64,000 nt of DNA, taken from Candidatus Halobeggiatoa sp. HSG11 (lineage in GTDB: Bacteria > Pseudomonadota > Gammaproteobacteria > Beggiatoales > Beggiatoaceae). Made by a program: the position numbers and the translations under genes. The stretch covers positions 1 to 64,000 of the forward strand of contig JAUCGL010000002.1 of assembly GCA_030378105.1 (NCBI GenBank). The letters are read 5' to 3'. Under the pieces are notes generated by a model. That model was not told the DNA's origin. It saw only the letters and a list, made by a program, of their open reading frames with translations, and ran no database searches. Positions 1 to 8,324 of this stretch are shown one piece after another (within the stretch, counting starts at the first letter, position 1; each line of letters opens with the position of its first letter).

Positions 1-1
1 T

Positions 2-76
2 ATTATCTTTATTTCTGAACTTCTACAACAGGGACAGTTTTCTGATTGGTTAAGTTTTTTCATTATACTATTTTAA
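2..76 (+). CDS. 3' tail of an upstream gene (partial, uncertain)
   Basis: The window opens in a frame that is open from base 2 to a TAA at 74-76, giving about 24 residues that end in a hydrophobic stretch (SFFIILF). This may be the C-terminus of a gene beginning before the window, but the piece is too short to recognise and chance cannot be excluded. Confidence 0.25.
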   Translation: MIFISELLQQGQFSDWLSFFIILF

Positions 77-118
77 ACTATTAATTAATATTTTGCTAGT
101 ATTAATTTTACTTGGAGC

Positions 119-158
119 CCAGTACCGGTGTATGACGTTATCACTTATACCCCTACTC
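119..158. repeat. Half-copy of a dispersed palindromic element
   Basis: This segment carries the same core (GTATGACGTTATCACTTATA followed by CCCTAC) as the right half of the palindromic element at 8099-8191. Only one arm is present, so it is a truncated or decayed copy. The rest of 77-475 is AT-rich and shows nothing else beyond one doubtful short ORF. Confidence 0.6.
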
Positions 159-162
159 ATTC

Positions 163-282
163 ATGTCCAGTTTGTTGCAGGAGTTATTGATGCTGCTTTT
201 ATTTCCCTTGGTAATGGATTTATTTAATCAAGGAATCAATGTTAAAACCGTTTTAGATATTAAAACAATCAAAAAAATTTAA
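163..282 (+). CDS. Small ORF, 39 residues, doubtful
   Basis: An ATG-started frame gives a leucine-rich first half (SSLLQELLMLLLFPLV) and a polar, lysine-rich end. No convincing ribosome binding site is visible and the frame begins just after the half-repeat at 119-158. It could be a remnant or a chance ORF. No function is assigned. Confidence 0.18.
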   Translation: MSSLLQELLMLLLFPLVMDLFNQGINVKTVLDIKTIKKI

Positions 283-475
283 ACTCTCACACAAGTTGCC
301 ACCTACTTGACTTCACCTATCCATGCCTCTTAACTTATAATTTAAAAGTCCATTTAGTATGAATAACAAAATATCGTTTTAAGTATTGACTAAACAAATA
401 ACTATACGTACAATTAAATAGATAATATTTATATAAATTAACCATATGATATTTATATCTTATTTAATTAAGAAT

Positions 476-484
476 TGCTATAAT
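476..484 (+). promoter_or_regulatory. Extended -10 promoter for the dual-SBP lipoprotein gene
   Basis: TGCTATAAT matches the extended -10 consensus (TGnTATAAT) 29 bases before the ATG at 513. No good -35 hexamer lies at the right spacing, which is normal for extended -10 promoters. The bases just upstream (TTAATTAAGAATTGCTATA) match the end of the dispersed repeat that also ends at 13570, so the promoter may be built partly from repeat sequence. An AGGA at 502-505 is the likely ribosome binding site. Confidence 0.55.
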
Positions 485-512
485 GTTAACTCAGGAAACA
501 TAGGATTAAAAC

Positions 513-2354
513 ATGAAAAAAACATTTACTTACTTATTATTGGCAATAATAATAATCGGTTGCGGAAAAACTAGACCTCTGCATATCGGTTCTAAAGATT
601 TTACTGAGCAATTTATTTTGGCAGAAATGGTAGCTCAATTACTTGAAAATGAAAAAATTGTAGTTAAACGTTCTTTTCCTTATGGAGATACTTTTTCCTT
701 ATTGGAAGCCATTAAACATGGGGATTTAGACATATATGTTGAATATAATGGTACTGGTCTTATCATGTTGGGGCAACCCCCTGTTAATGATGGAGATGAG
801 GCTTTTGAGAAAGTAAAAAAATTGTTTCAACCGTTGGGTTTGGAATGGCTAGATCGACTTGGATTTGCTAATAATTACGTATTACTTATGCGGCGAGATC
901 GAGCTTTATCATTAAAAATTTCCAAGATAAGTGATTTAACTAAAATACCTACCAATATCAAATTAGCAGTTGAACCAGAGTTTATAACTCGTCCATTAGA
1001 TGGATTATCGGCTTTACAACGTCGCTATGGCTTAAATCGTATGTTGCCTATAATTAAAGATAATGATAAATCAATTGTTTACCAAGCGTTACTGGATGGG
1101 AAAGTTGATGTTGCAGAAGGTTTTTCTACCGAAGGACGAATTGAAGATTTTGGTTTGACGGTATTGGAAGATGATTTGGAATTTTTTCCAGTTTATCAAC
1201 CTTCACCATTAGTTCGAGCCAGCACTTTAGAACGTTATCCTAAATTAAGACCAATATTAAAAAAATTAACTGGTTTGATTGATACAACTAGTATGCGGCA
1301 GATGAATCGAGAAGTGGAATTAGAAGGACAGGATTATCAAGTAGTTGCCAGAGATTTTTTGATTAAACATCAGTTAATTAAACAAAAAGCAAAATCTGCT
1401 AAATCTGAGGAATTAACCATTGTCGCTGGTTTATTAAATGATGTAAGCGGTAGTATAAGTAAAGCTCTTCGAGCAGTTCGTAAAACTTTTCCCGGACGAC
1501 GAGTTAATGTGTCGCAACTTACCGATCCATTAGCTGCAATTCAATCTGGTGAAGCTAGGTTGGGTATTTTAAGTGCTGAAGCGTTCTTTACTTTAACCGA
1601 TGATTTTTTACCTTTAACAAATAAAACTATTGAAGCTGTTGGAGTTATTGGCAATCGAATGGCACATATTGTAACTCTACAAAATAGCGATATTAATTCA
1701 ATGGCGGATATAAAAAAGTTGGGAGTTGGAGTAAAAAATGGGGCTTCGGCTCGCAGTGCAGAAATGATATTTACTTCGTTAGAAAAGTTGGACAATATGG
1801 AGTTGTTATACGAAGAGAATTTATCAAAACAAGTGCAGGCTTTAAAAAATAATGAGTTAGATGCGTTGTTTTTGATGGTGCCGGTTGGTCATGAGGAATT
1901 GATGTTAATGATGAATCAGGAAATATTTAAATTATTATCACTAACTGGTTGGAAAACTGGGAATAATTTGATTAGATTTCCTTTTTTTAGATTAGCAAGA
2001 ATCCCAATGAATACTTATGAACAGCAATCAAGTATTATTGAAACTGTTAGCACTCAAATGGTTTTAGCCGGACCAACTCCAATTGACACTATTATTGGTG
2101 ATAGAGGGCCAGCAACAGTTATTTCTGCTAATGTACAACCATTATCTGATTCGTTAGTTTTACAGTTAAATAAGGAGCTAAGTATTGATGAAAAACTGGA
2201 CCCTGCAATCCCGGCGGCTAATATTTTAAACCAACAGACCAAGCCACTTTCTAATCCATTGAACCCTTCAAAAATAGAATCAATATTTAACTTTTTTATT
2301 ATGTTAGCAATTGCATTCTTATTCTTCTTATTTATTCGGGAAGAGAAGACTTGA
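513..2354 (+). CDS. Lipoprotein with two solute-binding modules (OpuAC/OsmF-like plus a second SBP-like domain)
   Basis: This 613-residue protein starts with a lipoprotein signal: a hydrophobic run then IIGC, placing the lipidated Cys at 17. Residues ~23-285 look like an OpuAC/OsmF-type substrate-binding domain for quaternary amines; IGSKDFTEQ near the start and the YVEYNGTGL segment are typical of that family. Residues ~300-545 form a second periplasmic-binding-like region (GLLNDVSGSISKALRAV, then GVGVKNGASARSAEMIF) that resembles TAXI/NMT1-type receptors. A hydrophobic segment at ~588-606 followed by charged residues suggests a C-terminal membrane anchor. A normal OpuAC protein is about 300 residues, so this is a fusion. 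No ABC permease or ATPase gene lies downstream; any partner would be upstream of the window. Start chosen from the AGGA at -8 and the signal peptide. The ligand is not predictable from sequence alone. Confidence 0.75.
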   Translation: MKKTFTYLLLAIIIIGCGKTRPLHIGSKDFTEQFILAEMVAQLLENEKIVVKRSFPYGDTFSLLEAIKHGDLDIYVEYNGTGLIMLGQPPVNDGDEAFEKVKKLFQPLGLEWLDRLGFANNYVLLMRRDRALSLKISKISDLTKIPTNIKLAVEPEFITRPLDGLSALQRRYGLNRMLPIIKDNDKSIVYQALLDGKVDVAEGFSTEGRIEDFGLTVLEDDLEFFPVYQPSPLVRASTLERYPKLRPILKKLTGLIDTTSMRQMNREVELEGQDYQVVARDFLIKHQLIKQKAKSAKSEELTIVAGLLNDVSGSISKALRAVRKTFPGRRVNVSQLTDPLAAIQSGEARLGILSAEAFFTLTDDFLPLTNKTIEAVGVIGNRMAHIVTLQNSDINSMADIKKLGVGVKNGASARSAEMIFTSLEKLDNMELLYEENLSKQVQALKNNELDALFLMVPVGHEELMLMMNQEIFKLLSLTGWKTGNNLIRFPFFRLARIPMNTYEQQSSIIETVSTQMVLAGPTPIDTIIGDRGPATVISANVQPLSDSLVLQLNKELSIDEKLDPAIPAANILNQQTKPLSNPLNPSKIESIFNFFIMLAIAFLFFLFIREEKT

Positions 2355-2372
2355 ATTTAATTATTAATTGCT

Positions 2373-2585
2373 AATTATTAATTGTTAATTAAAATCAACA
2401 TCTTAATAATTGACAATTCTATTTTTGAGTTGTTTGTGGAATTTCAAGCAGGTGGGTCGGGTTAACGTAATTGAGTTTAGCAAGATAATGTTACCCGATG
2501 TTCAATGATGTTGGGTTTGTCGCTAACTCCCAACCTACTTCTGGTTAATTATTAAGGTGTTGATTTTCATTAACAATTAATAATT
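2373..2585. repeat. MITE-like element with 39-bp terminal inverted repeats
   Basis: Two 39-base arms (2373-2411 and 2547-2585) are inverted copies of each other with two mismatches, enclosing about 135 bases. The interior holds a smaller imperfect palindrome (GGTGGGTCGGGTTAACG against CGCTAACTCCCAACCTAC). It codes for no protein. It lies exactly between the convergent stops of the dual-SBP gene and the yfgM-like gene, and each arm resembles the 3'-end repeats at 13469-13570 and 21042-21140. Confidence 0.75.
2414..2445 (-). pseudogene. Duplicated 3' tail of the yfgM-like gene
   Basis: On the minus strand this stretch reads EIPQTTQK followed by TAG. The true end of the neighbouring gene reads GTPQTTQK followed by TAG (2600-2626). 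The copy lies inside the left part of the MITE-like element, so insertion or rearrangement duplicated the gene's last codons. It is only a fragment and not expected to be translated. Confidence 0.6.
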
Positions 2586-2599
2586 AACCATTAACAATT

Positions 2600-3340
2600 C
2601 TATTTCTGGGTTGTTTGAGGGGTTCCGAGTTCAACTGGTAATTCAGTTGATAATTCAGCAGTTGTTGGAGTTGCTAAAACATCTGGAACAGCAGCATTAA
2701 TTCGTTCCACCGGTCCCAAATCATCTAATTTCATTTGTATCCAATCAAGATGCTGTGCGGATAAACTTTCACTTTTCACCGCCTCAGTATAAGCAGTTCG
2801 GGCTACATCCATCTTTCCCTGTTTAATTGCAATATCACCTCGTAATTCAGTATAGGAACCTTTGAATTTTTCTGTTTTAATATTCGCAATCAAATTACTA
2901 GCATCATCTAGTTTATCTTGTGATATAAGCAACTTAGCTTTACGCAAACGAGCTATATGAGTCAGTTCTGATATACCACTTTGTTGATCTATTATCCATT
3001 GTAAACGAGCATGAGCGGTCTCAATTTCACCGTCTTCAACATCTTGACGAGCCAAGTTCAATGCAGCAAAAATTGAATAAGCACTATTGCTATGTTCAGC
3101 CAATAATTTATCAGCAGTATTATGGGCTCGTTGAGTTTGTTTCTGTTCTAATGATATTAAAATATGCTCATAAGCATCAGAAGCAAGATGGGATTGCTGT
3201 TCAGTATATGCTTGCCACCAACGCCAACCAAATAGTAATGCAAACCCTATTGCAACTCCACCAACAACTGAGAGTCCATTTTCTTTCCACCATTTTTTTA
3301 ACGCTTCAACTTGTTCTTCTTCTGTTTCGTAAACTGCCAC
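2600..3340 (-). CDS. yfgM: YfgM-like ancillary SecYEG translocon subunit (TPR protein)
   Basis: The 246-residue protein has the YfgM layout: a short acidic cytoplasmic N-terminus (YETEEEQVEALKKWW), one membrane segment at ~23-40 (SVVGGVAIGFALLFGWRWW), and a periplasmic helical TPR domain (~50-220). In E. coli YfgM associates with the SecYEG translocon and the periplasmic chaperone PpiD. It starts with GTG at 3340, preceded by AAAGGA in the 10-base gap after hisS, so the two are almost certainly one transcript. The hisS-yfgM order is also that of E. coli and supports the call. The C-terminus is Thr/Pro-rich and its last codons are duplicated at 2414-2445. The stop lies against a dispersed repeat. 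Confidence 0.88.
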   Translation of the reverse strand: MAVYETEEEQVEALKKWWKENGLSVVGGVAIGFALLFGWRWWQAYTEQQSHLASDAYEHILISLEQKQTQRAHNTADKLLAEHSNSAYSIFAALNLARQDVEDGEIETAHARLQWIIDQQSGISELTHIARLRKAKLLISQDKLDDASNLIANIKTEKFKGSYTELRGDIAIKQGKMDVARTAYTEAVKSESLSAQHLDWIQMKLDDLGPVERINAAVPDVLATPTTAELSTELPVELGTPQTTQK

Positions 3341-3350
3341 AATAATTCCT

Positions 3351-4625
3351 TTAATCTAAATTTTTAAGATAATTAATTAATTCTGATTGTTCTAATATAA
3401 CCTGAGGACGTTTTTCACGCAAGTATTTTAACGTAATTTTTTGGTTAATCAACTCATCTTCAGCTAAAATCAAGGCTAATGAAGCTCCACTTTTATCCGC
3501 TCGTTTAAATTGACTTTTAAAACTGCTTTTACCACAATTAACAAGTAATCGCAAATTTGGTAAAGCATCTCGTAATAATTCCGCTAAATGTAAACCTTGT
3601 TTGGTAACTTGTTCATTACCAGCTATAATAAAATAAGCATCTGGAGCATTATTCGGTTTAGGTAATTCACTTTGTAACAACATTAACACAAGCCGTTCAA
3701 GACCTAATGCAAATCCAACAGCCTGAATTGTTTTGCCACCAATTTGTTCTACTAAAGAGTCATAACGACCTCCGGCACATATTGTTCCTTGAGTTCCTAA
3801 ATCGTTAGTTATCCATTCAAATACGGTTCGGTTATAATAATCTAAACCCCTAACTAAACAAGGATTAACTTGATATTTAACTCCAGTTTCATCCAGCAAC
3901 TCACGAAGTTGGGCAAAATGCTCTTGCGATTCTGTATCCAAACAATCCAATAATTGTGGGGCTGTTTTTATCAGAGGCAACATCTGAGGATTTTTACTGT
4001 CCAAAATTCGTAGTGGATTAGTACGCAAACGCCTTTGACTATCATCATCTAACTGTTCTTGATAATCAGAAAAATAATCTATCAATTTTTGTCTATAAGC
4101 AATCCGTGCTTCTGTTGAACCAAGTGAGTTAATTTGTAATTCTAAACTATCCAAACCTAATTGTTGCCAAAACCTAGCGGTCATTAAAATAATTTCTGCA
4201 TCAATGTCTGGACCGTCTAATCCATAAACTTCAGCCCCGATTTGATGAAATTGTCGATAACGACCTTGTTGGGGACGCTCATGGCGAAACATTTGGCCAA
4301 TATACCATAACCGTTGAATTTGGTTATGAAATAAACCTCGTTGAATTCCTGCTCGCACACAACCAGCCGTACCTTCAGGCCGCAAACTTAAATTATCACC
4401 ATTGCGATCTGTAAAGCTGAACATTTCTTTTTCAACAATATCAGTCACTTCTCCAATAGAACGACTAAATAGCTCGGTTGCTTCCAATATTGGCAGACGA
4501 ATTTCTTGATAACCATAACTATCTAAAACTTTTTTGATTATGGCTTCCACATGTTGCCAAATGGGAGTTTGTTCAGGAAGAATATCATTCATTCCTCGTA
4601 CTGAGGAAATAAGCTTTTTAGCCAT
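3351..4625 (-). CDS. hisS: Histidyl-tRNA synthetase
   Basis: The 424-residue protein charges tRNA-His with histidine in the cytoplasm. It has the class II synthetase motifs: motif 1 region near GMNDILPEQ, motif 2 around FRHERPQQGRYRQFHQIGAE, and the histidine-specific signature (LVRGLDYYNRTVFE). The motif 3 region is GRYDSLVEQIGG followed by GFALGLERL. The anticodon-binding domain occupies ~330-424. Length matches the bacterial family (about 420-430). The ATG at 4625 gives the expected N-terminus (AKKLISSVRGMNDILPEQ). yfgM follows after 10 bases. Confidence 0.97.
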   Translation of the reverse strand: MAKKLISSVRGMNDILPEQTPIWQHVEAIIKKVLDSYGYQEIRLPILEATELFSRSIGEVTDIVEKEMFSFTDRNGDNLSLRPEGTAGCVRAGIQRGLFHNQIQRLWYIGQMFRHERPQQGRYRQFHQIGAEVYGLDGPDIDAEIILMTARFWQQLGLDSLELQINSLGSTEARIAYRQKLIDYFSDYQEQLDDDSQRRLRTNPLRILDSKNPQMLPLIKTAPQLLDCLDTESQEHFAQLRELLDETGVKYQVNPCLVRGLDYYNRTVFEWITNDLGTQGTICAGGRYDSLVEQIGGKTIQAVGFALGLERLVLMLLQSELPKPNNAPDAYFIIAGNEQVTKQGLHLAELLRDALPNLRLLVNCGKSSFKSQFKRADKSGASLALILAEDELINQKITLKYLREKRPQVILEQSELINYLKNLD

Positions 4626-4705
4626 AGTTTAATTTTACCATATTTAATCCAAAACTTCTGTTGCTTCGTTATTATTAGGAATCGGATTCAATAGTTGTTG
4701 ACGGC

Positions 4706-4738
4706 AGACCTGACAGGTTTCCAAAACCTGTCAGGTCT
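4706..4738. repeat. GACCTGACAGG palindrome (dispersed hairpin)
   Basis: A 33-base near-perfect palindrome, AGACCTGACAGG, a short loop, then its complement. Closely similar copies lie at 10096-10128 (inside a gene) and 34999-35031, with a variant at 18160-18192. It would form a strong hairpin in RNA or single-stranded DNA. Confidence 0.8.
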
Positions 4739-4754
4739 CAATCCACAGTTGGCA

Positions 4755-4847
4755 GTTATTTCGGGAATGGAACGAAGTGGATTTCCCGAAACGATTGCTA
4801 AGATATTGAATTTCGGGAAATTCGTTTCACTCCATTCCCGAAACAAC
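4755..4847. repeat. Long inverted repeat (about 37-bp arms)
   Basis: Arms at 4755-4791 and 4811-4847 share TTTCGGGAA and CATTCCCGAAA in opposite orientation with a few mismatches, around a 19-base centre. It lies upstream of hisS and downstream of the RCC1-repeat gene, both on the minus strand, so it may act as a terminator or processing hairpin. No coding potential is seen in 4626-4915. Confidence 0.65.
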
Positions 4848-4915
4848 TGTTCACTATTTTTGTGTTAATATGAAGGATGCCAAAATTCCTTAATGGTTAT
4901 CCTTAAACTAAAAAA

Positions 4916-6166
4916 TTACTCAACTGCCCCATATTTATCTAATATCCACGTTAAATCACCTTCTTCATTTTCTCCATCGAATATTAAATCAACCCAAATA
5001 GTTGAGCTATCCAATAAAGTTTCGTATGTGGCTTTGGATACATGTAAGGATAAATCTTGACCTATTATGGCGGAAATATCGTTGTTGGTTGCTATGTCAC
5101 AAGAAGCAGGATTAGATTTACAGATTTCTATGCCTACTTGTTTGCCTTCTTCTATACCCTCTTGTATGCCAATTGCATATGCATCATCTAAATCTTCTTG
5201 GGTAAGGGGTGGAGATACAGGTATAAAATCTTCCGGTTGCATCATTTTTATTCCAACTGGAGCAGTTGCTCGTTCTTTATAGTTTTCACCCCAACATGCT
5301 ACCAAGCCGTTTTCACGGATACCACAAGCGAAACTATGAATGGGAGAATAAGCATCAGAGTCACAGCAACCGGGTGGATTATAATATCTAATATCAGCAC
5401 TTACAGTCACATAAGTAAACTTACCACTAGGTGTAGATGTTGTAGATGGACAACTAACAGAGTAATCAGCTCGTAAACCACAAAATAAAAAGCTTTCAAT
5501 ATTTGGAGAAATCCTGTCACCTCCATAAACACTAAAATCAATCTGACTCAAATAACCATAAGAACCATTACTTTCACCCCAACAACTAGCTGTACCATCA
5601 GTTTTAATGCCACAAGTTGTTTGATAACCGGCAGTTATATAAGTCATATCAGCCATATCTTTGGACTGTTCGTTAGAGTTATCACCCCAACATTTAACAT
5701 TACCATCAGTTGTTAAACCACAACTATGTGAATTACCTAACGCCAATTGAGTAAACACACCCGATGGTGGTGAAGCTTGACCGCTATCATTACTTCCCCA
5801 ACAAACCGGATTACCATCAGCAGATAAAGCACAAGCATGATAACCACCAGTATCCATTTGGATAAATTTTCCCGGCGGTGGTGAAGTTTCACCGTAATTA
5901 TCACGTCCCCAACAAACCACATTACCATCGGTTTTAAGACCACAATTAAAATAAAAACCAGCACCTACTTGGGTAAATTCTCCGCTCGGAGCCTGAGTTT
6001 GATTATGTTCATTGTTTCCCCAACAAATTAAAGTTTTATCATCCTTAATACCACATACATGCTCAGTTCCAGCACTCAAAGTACTCCCAGCTTGAACACT
6101 GGAGACAAACAAATAAGACATAACAATCAACACAAGCCATATTGACCATCTAACATTAACTACCAT
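4916..6166 (-). CDS. Secreted RCC1-repeat (beta-propeller) protein
   Basis: This 416-residue protein has a Sec signal peptide (residues ~1-26, ending VQAGS) and then a series of RCC1-type blades at ~30-315. Each blade carries a C-G/A-L/I-x3-G segment followed by CWG, for example CGIKDDKTLICWGNN, CGLKTDGNVVCWGRD and CALSADGNPVCWGSN. The repeated Cys pairs suggest disulfide-stabilised blades outside the cytoplasm. The last ~100 residues are different: a short GIQEGIEEGKQVGIE helix and an acidic domain. RCC1 propellers bind proteins; no ligand can be named. It lies 17 bases after tadA and has a GAGG ribosome binding site, so it is probably co-transcribed with that gene. Confidence 0.8.
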   Translation of the reverse strand: MVVNVRWSIWLVLIVMSYLFVSSVQAGSTLSAGTEHVCGIKDDKTLICWGNNEHNQTQAPSGEFTQVGAGFYFNCGLKTDGNVVCWGRDNYGETSPPPGKFIQMDTGGYHACALSADGNPVCWGSNDSGQASPPSGVFTQLALGNSHSCGLTTDGNVKCWGDNSNEQSKDMADMTYITAGYQTTCGIKTDGTASCWGESNGSYGYLSQIDFSVYGGDRISPNIESFLFCGLRADYSVSCPSTTSTPSGKFTYVTVSADIRYYNPPGCCDSDAYSPIHSFACGIRENGLVACWGENYKERATAPVGIKMMQPEDFIPVSPPLTQEDLDDAYAIGIQEGIEEGKQVGIEICKSNPASCDIATNNDISAIIGQDLSLHVSKATYETLLDSSTIWVDLIFDGENEEGDLTWILDKYGAVE

Positions 6167-6183
6167 AATAAATACCTCATTAA

Positions 6184-6642
<459 letters not shown>

Positions 6643-6679
6643 TTATAAATATTTATGATTACAATTGATTTTGTTGACT

Positions 6680-6780
6680 GATGCCACCTTCACTTTCACT
6701 AGTGAAAATAGCGTGGCTACTAATGAATACCGCAGAGCGGTATGGTAGGCATTCCCAACGAGGACATTGGGAACGAGTTG
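6680..6780. repeat. Cluster of three small palindromes
   Basis: Three imperfect hairpins lie in a row: GCCAC...GTGGC, ATACCGC/GCGGTAT, and TTCCCAACGAGGACATTGGGAA. None is coding. They lie in the 241-base gap between tadA and the sulfotransferase gene. Confidence 0.5.
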
Positions 6781-6789
6781 ATATTTGAC

Positions 6790-6875
6790 AAGCCGGGTAG
6801 GGTTGGTGCAATGAAACCGACCAAACATAATCCAATTAATATTTTTTGTATTACAATGGTCTACCCGGCTTTTTT
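6790..6875. repeat. GCCGGGTAG-type inverted-repeat element
   Basis: The ends AAGCCGGGTAG and CTACCCGGCTT are inverted copies about 60 bases apart, with a GAAACCGACCAAACATAA core that recurs at 8211-8321 (inverted) and 31091-31119 (partial). The right end runs into the stop codon of the sulfotransferase gene. Confidence 0.65.
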
Positions 6876-7665
6876 AATCTAAATATTGATGATATTCAGT
6901 ATTAGCTAAACAATCACAAAATTCATCATAATTTTCAATTTGGTCACGCCAGCTATGAGGTAATATTTTTTTATGTTTACTCGTCAAATGAATAGGTTCC
7001 TCATCCAAAAATTCAAATACCTGTTTATTTTGGGCTAGAATTGATTTTTCATCTGCAAAATAATCTTCATATTTTATGGTAATTAAACGATGATTTTGTA
7101 ATTGCTTAAGAATATTTTGTTCATCTGCAACTTCTTTGCTAATGGCGTTAAGATTAGTCATCATTTTTGCTAAATCAATATTAACTTTACGTATTTTTAC
7201 ATTTTTTTCAGTAGATGCAAATTGATTTTTATTTAGAAATACTCCAGATATATAACGACGCAACATATTTTCTCGGTATAGATATATAATTGCAATATCT
7301 TGATTAGAAAGCAGAAAATCTACAGCATTTTTATTATGATAATTGAAAAAAAAATCCTTAGTACCGAGATTGTTAATTTTTTTCCACGTTTTAAAATTTA
7401 TTGGTTTTTTCTTTCTAAAATGCGAATATGCTGAATAAATTTGTGAGGCATAAAAAAACTTTTTGTTGGTATAGGCATAATTTAAATAATCAATGACTGA
7501 GCCGTTACATAATTTGTACCTTTTACATCTATCATAAAGCGTATAAGGAATTATCATGCTGGCTAATATTTCCCCATAATTAACAATTTTTGGATGCTGA
7601 TTTAAAGTGTTCGTTAAATAATTACTGCCACTACGACCACTTGTTAAAATAATGTGATGATTCAT
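6874..7665 (-). CDS. P-loop sulfotransferase family protein
   Basis: The protein (263 residues from the start chosen here) has the 5'-phosphosulfate-binding loop at its very N-terminus (TSGRSGSNYL) and a likely 3'-phosphate site, IYLYRENMLRRYISG, at mid-length. These are the hallmarks of PAPS-dependent sulfotransferases, which move sulfate onto a carbohydrate, lipid or other acceptor; the acceptor is not predictable. I chose the ATG at 7665 because CACAGG precedes it at good spacing and it puts the P-loop where the family has it. A start at 7698 would add 11 residues and overlap the end of the upstream pseudogene. It lies alone between repeat elements and is a plausible accessory gene for surface polymer modification. 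Confidence 0.75.
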   Translation of the reverse strand: MNHHIILTSGRSGSNYLTNTLNQHPKIVNYGEILASMIIPYTLYDRCKRYKLCNGSVIDYLNYAYTNKKFFYASQIYSAYSHFRKKKPINFKTWKKINNLGTKDFFFNYHNKNAVDFLLSNQDIAIIYLYRENMLRRYISGVFLNKNQFASTEKNVKIRKVNIDLAKMMTNLNAISKEVADEQNILKQLQNHRLITIKYEDYFADEKSILAQNKQVFEFLDEEPIHLTSKHKKILPHSWRDQIENYDEFCDCLANTEYHQYLD

Positions 7666-7682
7666 AATATTACCTGTGAAAG

Positions 7683-7910
7683 TTATTTGGAACGACAAAT
7701 TAAATTTGCAGCAGCCGATAAATCTGTAGCTTCATACCAATTGACGTATGATGGTGGTGATTTTTCCAAACCATTGCCTACTTTATATTGAACCTTTAAC
7801 AATTAGCATGATACCCAGCTAGAATATCACAGACTCATATCACCAATCAACCATGAATTAGTTAAATCAATTTGTTTTTCTGTAGCAGCCGGGTCACTGC
7901 TATTAAGTTA
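7683..7910 (-). pseudogene. Remnant of a HAD phosphatase (GmhB/HisB-N-like)
   Basis: On the minus strand fragments of a HAD-IIIA phosphatase are readable: LTNSWLIGDM, then, after a frameshift, CDILAGYHANC, then, after another break, VGNGLEK and a tail ending in TAA at 7683-7685. The SWLIGD...DILAG motif is the C-terminal part of the D-glycero-D-manno-heptose 1,7-bisphosphate phosphatase family. The 5' two thirds of the gene is absent. It ends 18 bases before the sulfotransferase start, so the two may once have formed an operon for surface sugar synthesis. Confidence 0.6.
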
Positions 7911-8098
7911 AGAAAATAACGATTATTAATCAATACGTTATAATGTTGACTATTTAGCATAGCAAAATGATGTAGCTCAATAATTAACTAAAAATATTGA
8001 AGTATTTTTTAAGGTGTAATTTTTGCCTAACAGATAATTTGATATGTATAGTATTGATAATAAATATAAATTCTTACATCATAAAAATTAAATGTCAG
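7911..8098. other. Non-coding AT-rich spacer
   Basis: I see no coding frame, RNA gene or clear repeat in this stretch. Confidence 0.5.
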
Positions 8099-8191
8099 CT
8101 CGTAGCCCGTAGGGTGGATAAGCGGAGCGTCATCCACCTTCATCATTTTGGTGTATGACGTTATCACTTATACACCCTACGAGCTACGAGT
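8099..8191. repeat. Palindromic element with ~40-bp arms
   Basis: The left end (CTCGTAGCCCGTAGGGTGGA) and the right end (reverse complement of CTCGTAGCTCGTAGGGTGTA) are inverted near-copies, meeting around CTTCATCATTTTG. It would fold into one long hairpin. A half-copy lies at 119-158. No protein is encoded, so it is a MITE-like or REP-like element. Confidence 0.7.
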
Positions 8192-8210
8192 TTGTTCAAA
8201 AACAAAAAAC

Positions 8211-8321
8211 AGGGTAGGGTCGGTGAAGCAAAGCGTTTGCGACCATTACGATATAAAACACACATGAATTATTGATTGTATTTATGTTTGGTCGGTTTCA
8301 TTGCATTACACCGACCCTACT
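8211..8321. repeat. AGGGTAGGGTCGGTG-type inverted-repeat element
   Basis: The ends AGGGTAGGGTCGGTG and CACCGACCCTACT are inverted copies. The interior includes TTTATGTTTGGTCGGTTTCA, the reverse complement of the core in the 6790-6875 element, so both belong to one family. It abuts the stop codon (8325-8327) of the FGE-fold gene. Confidence 0.7.
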
Positions 8322-8324
8322 TGG

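Noticed and set aside
7666-7698. Upstream start for the sulfotransferase
   Set aside because: It would overlap the pseudogene tail, and the ATG at 7665 has a CACAGG ribosome site and the expected P-loop position.
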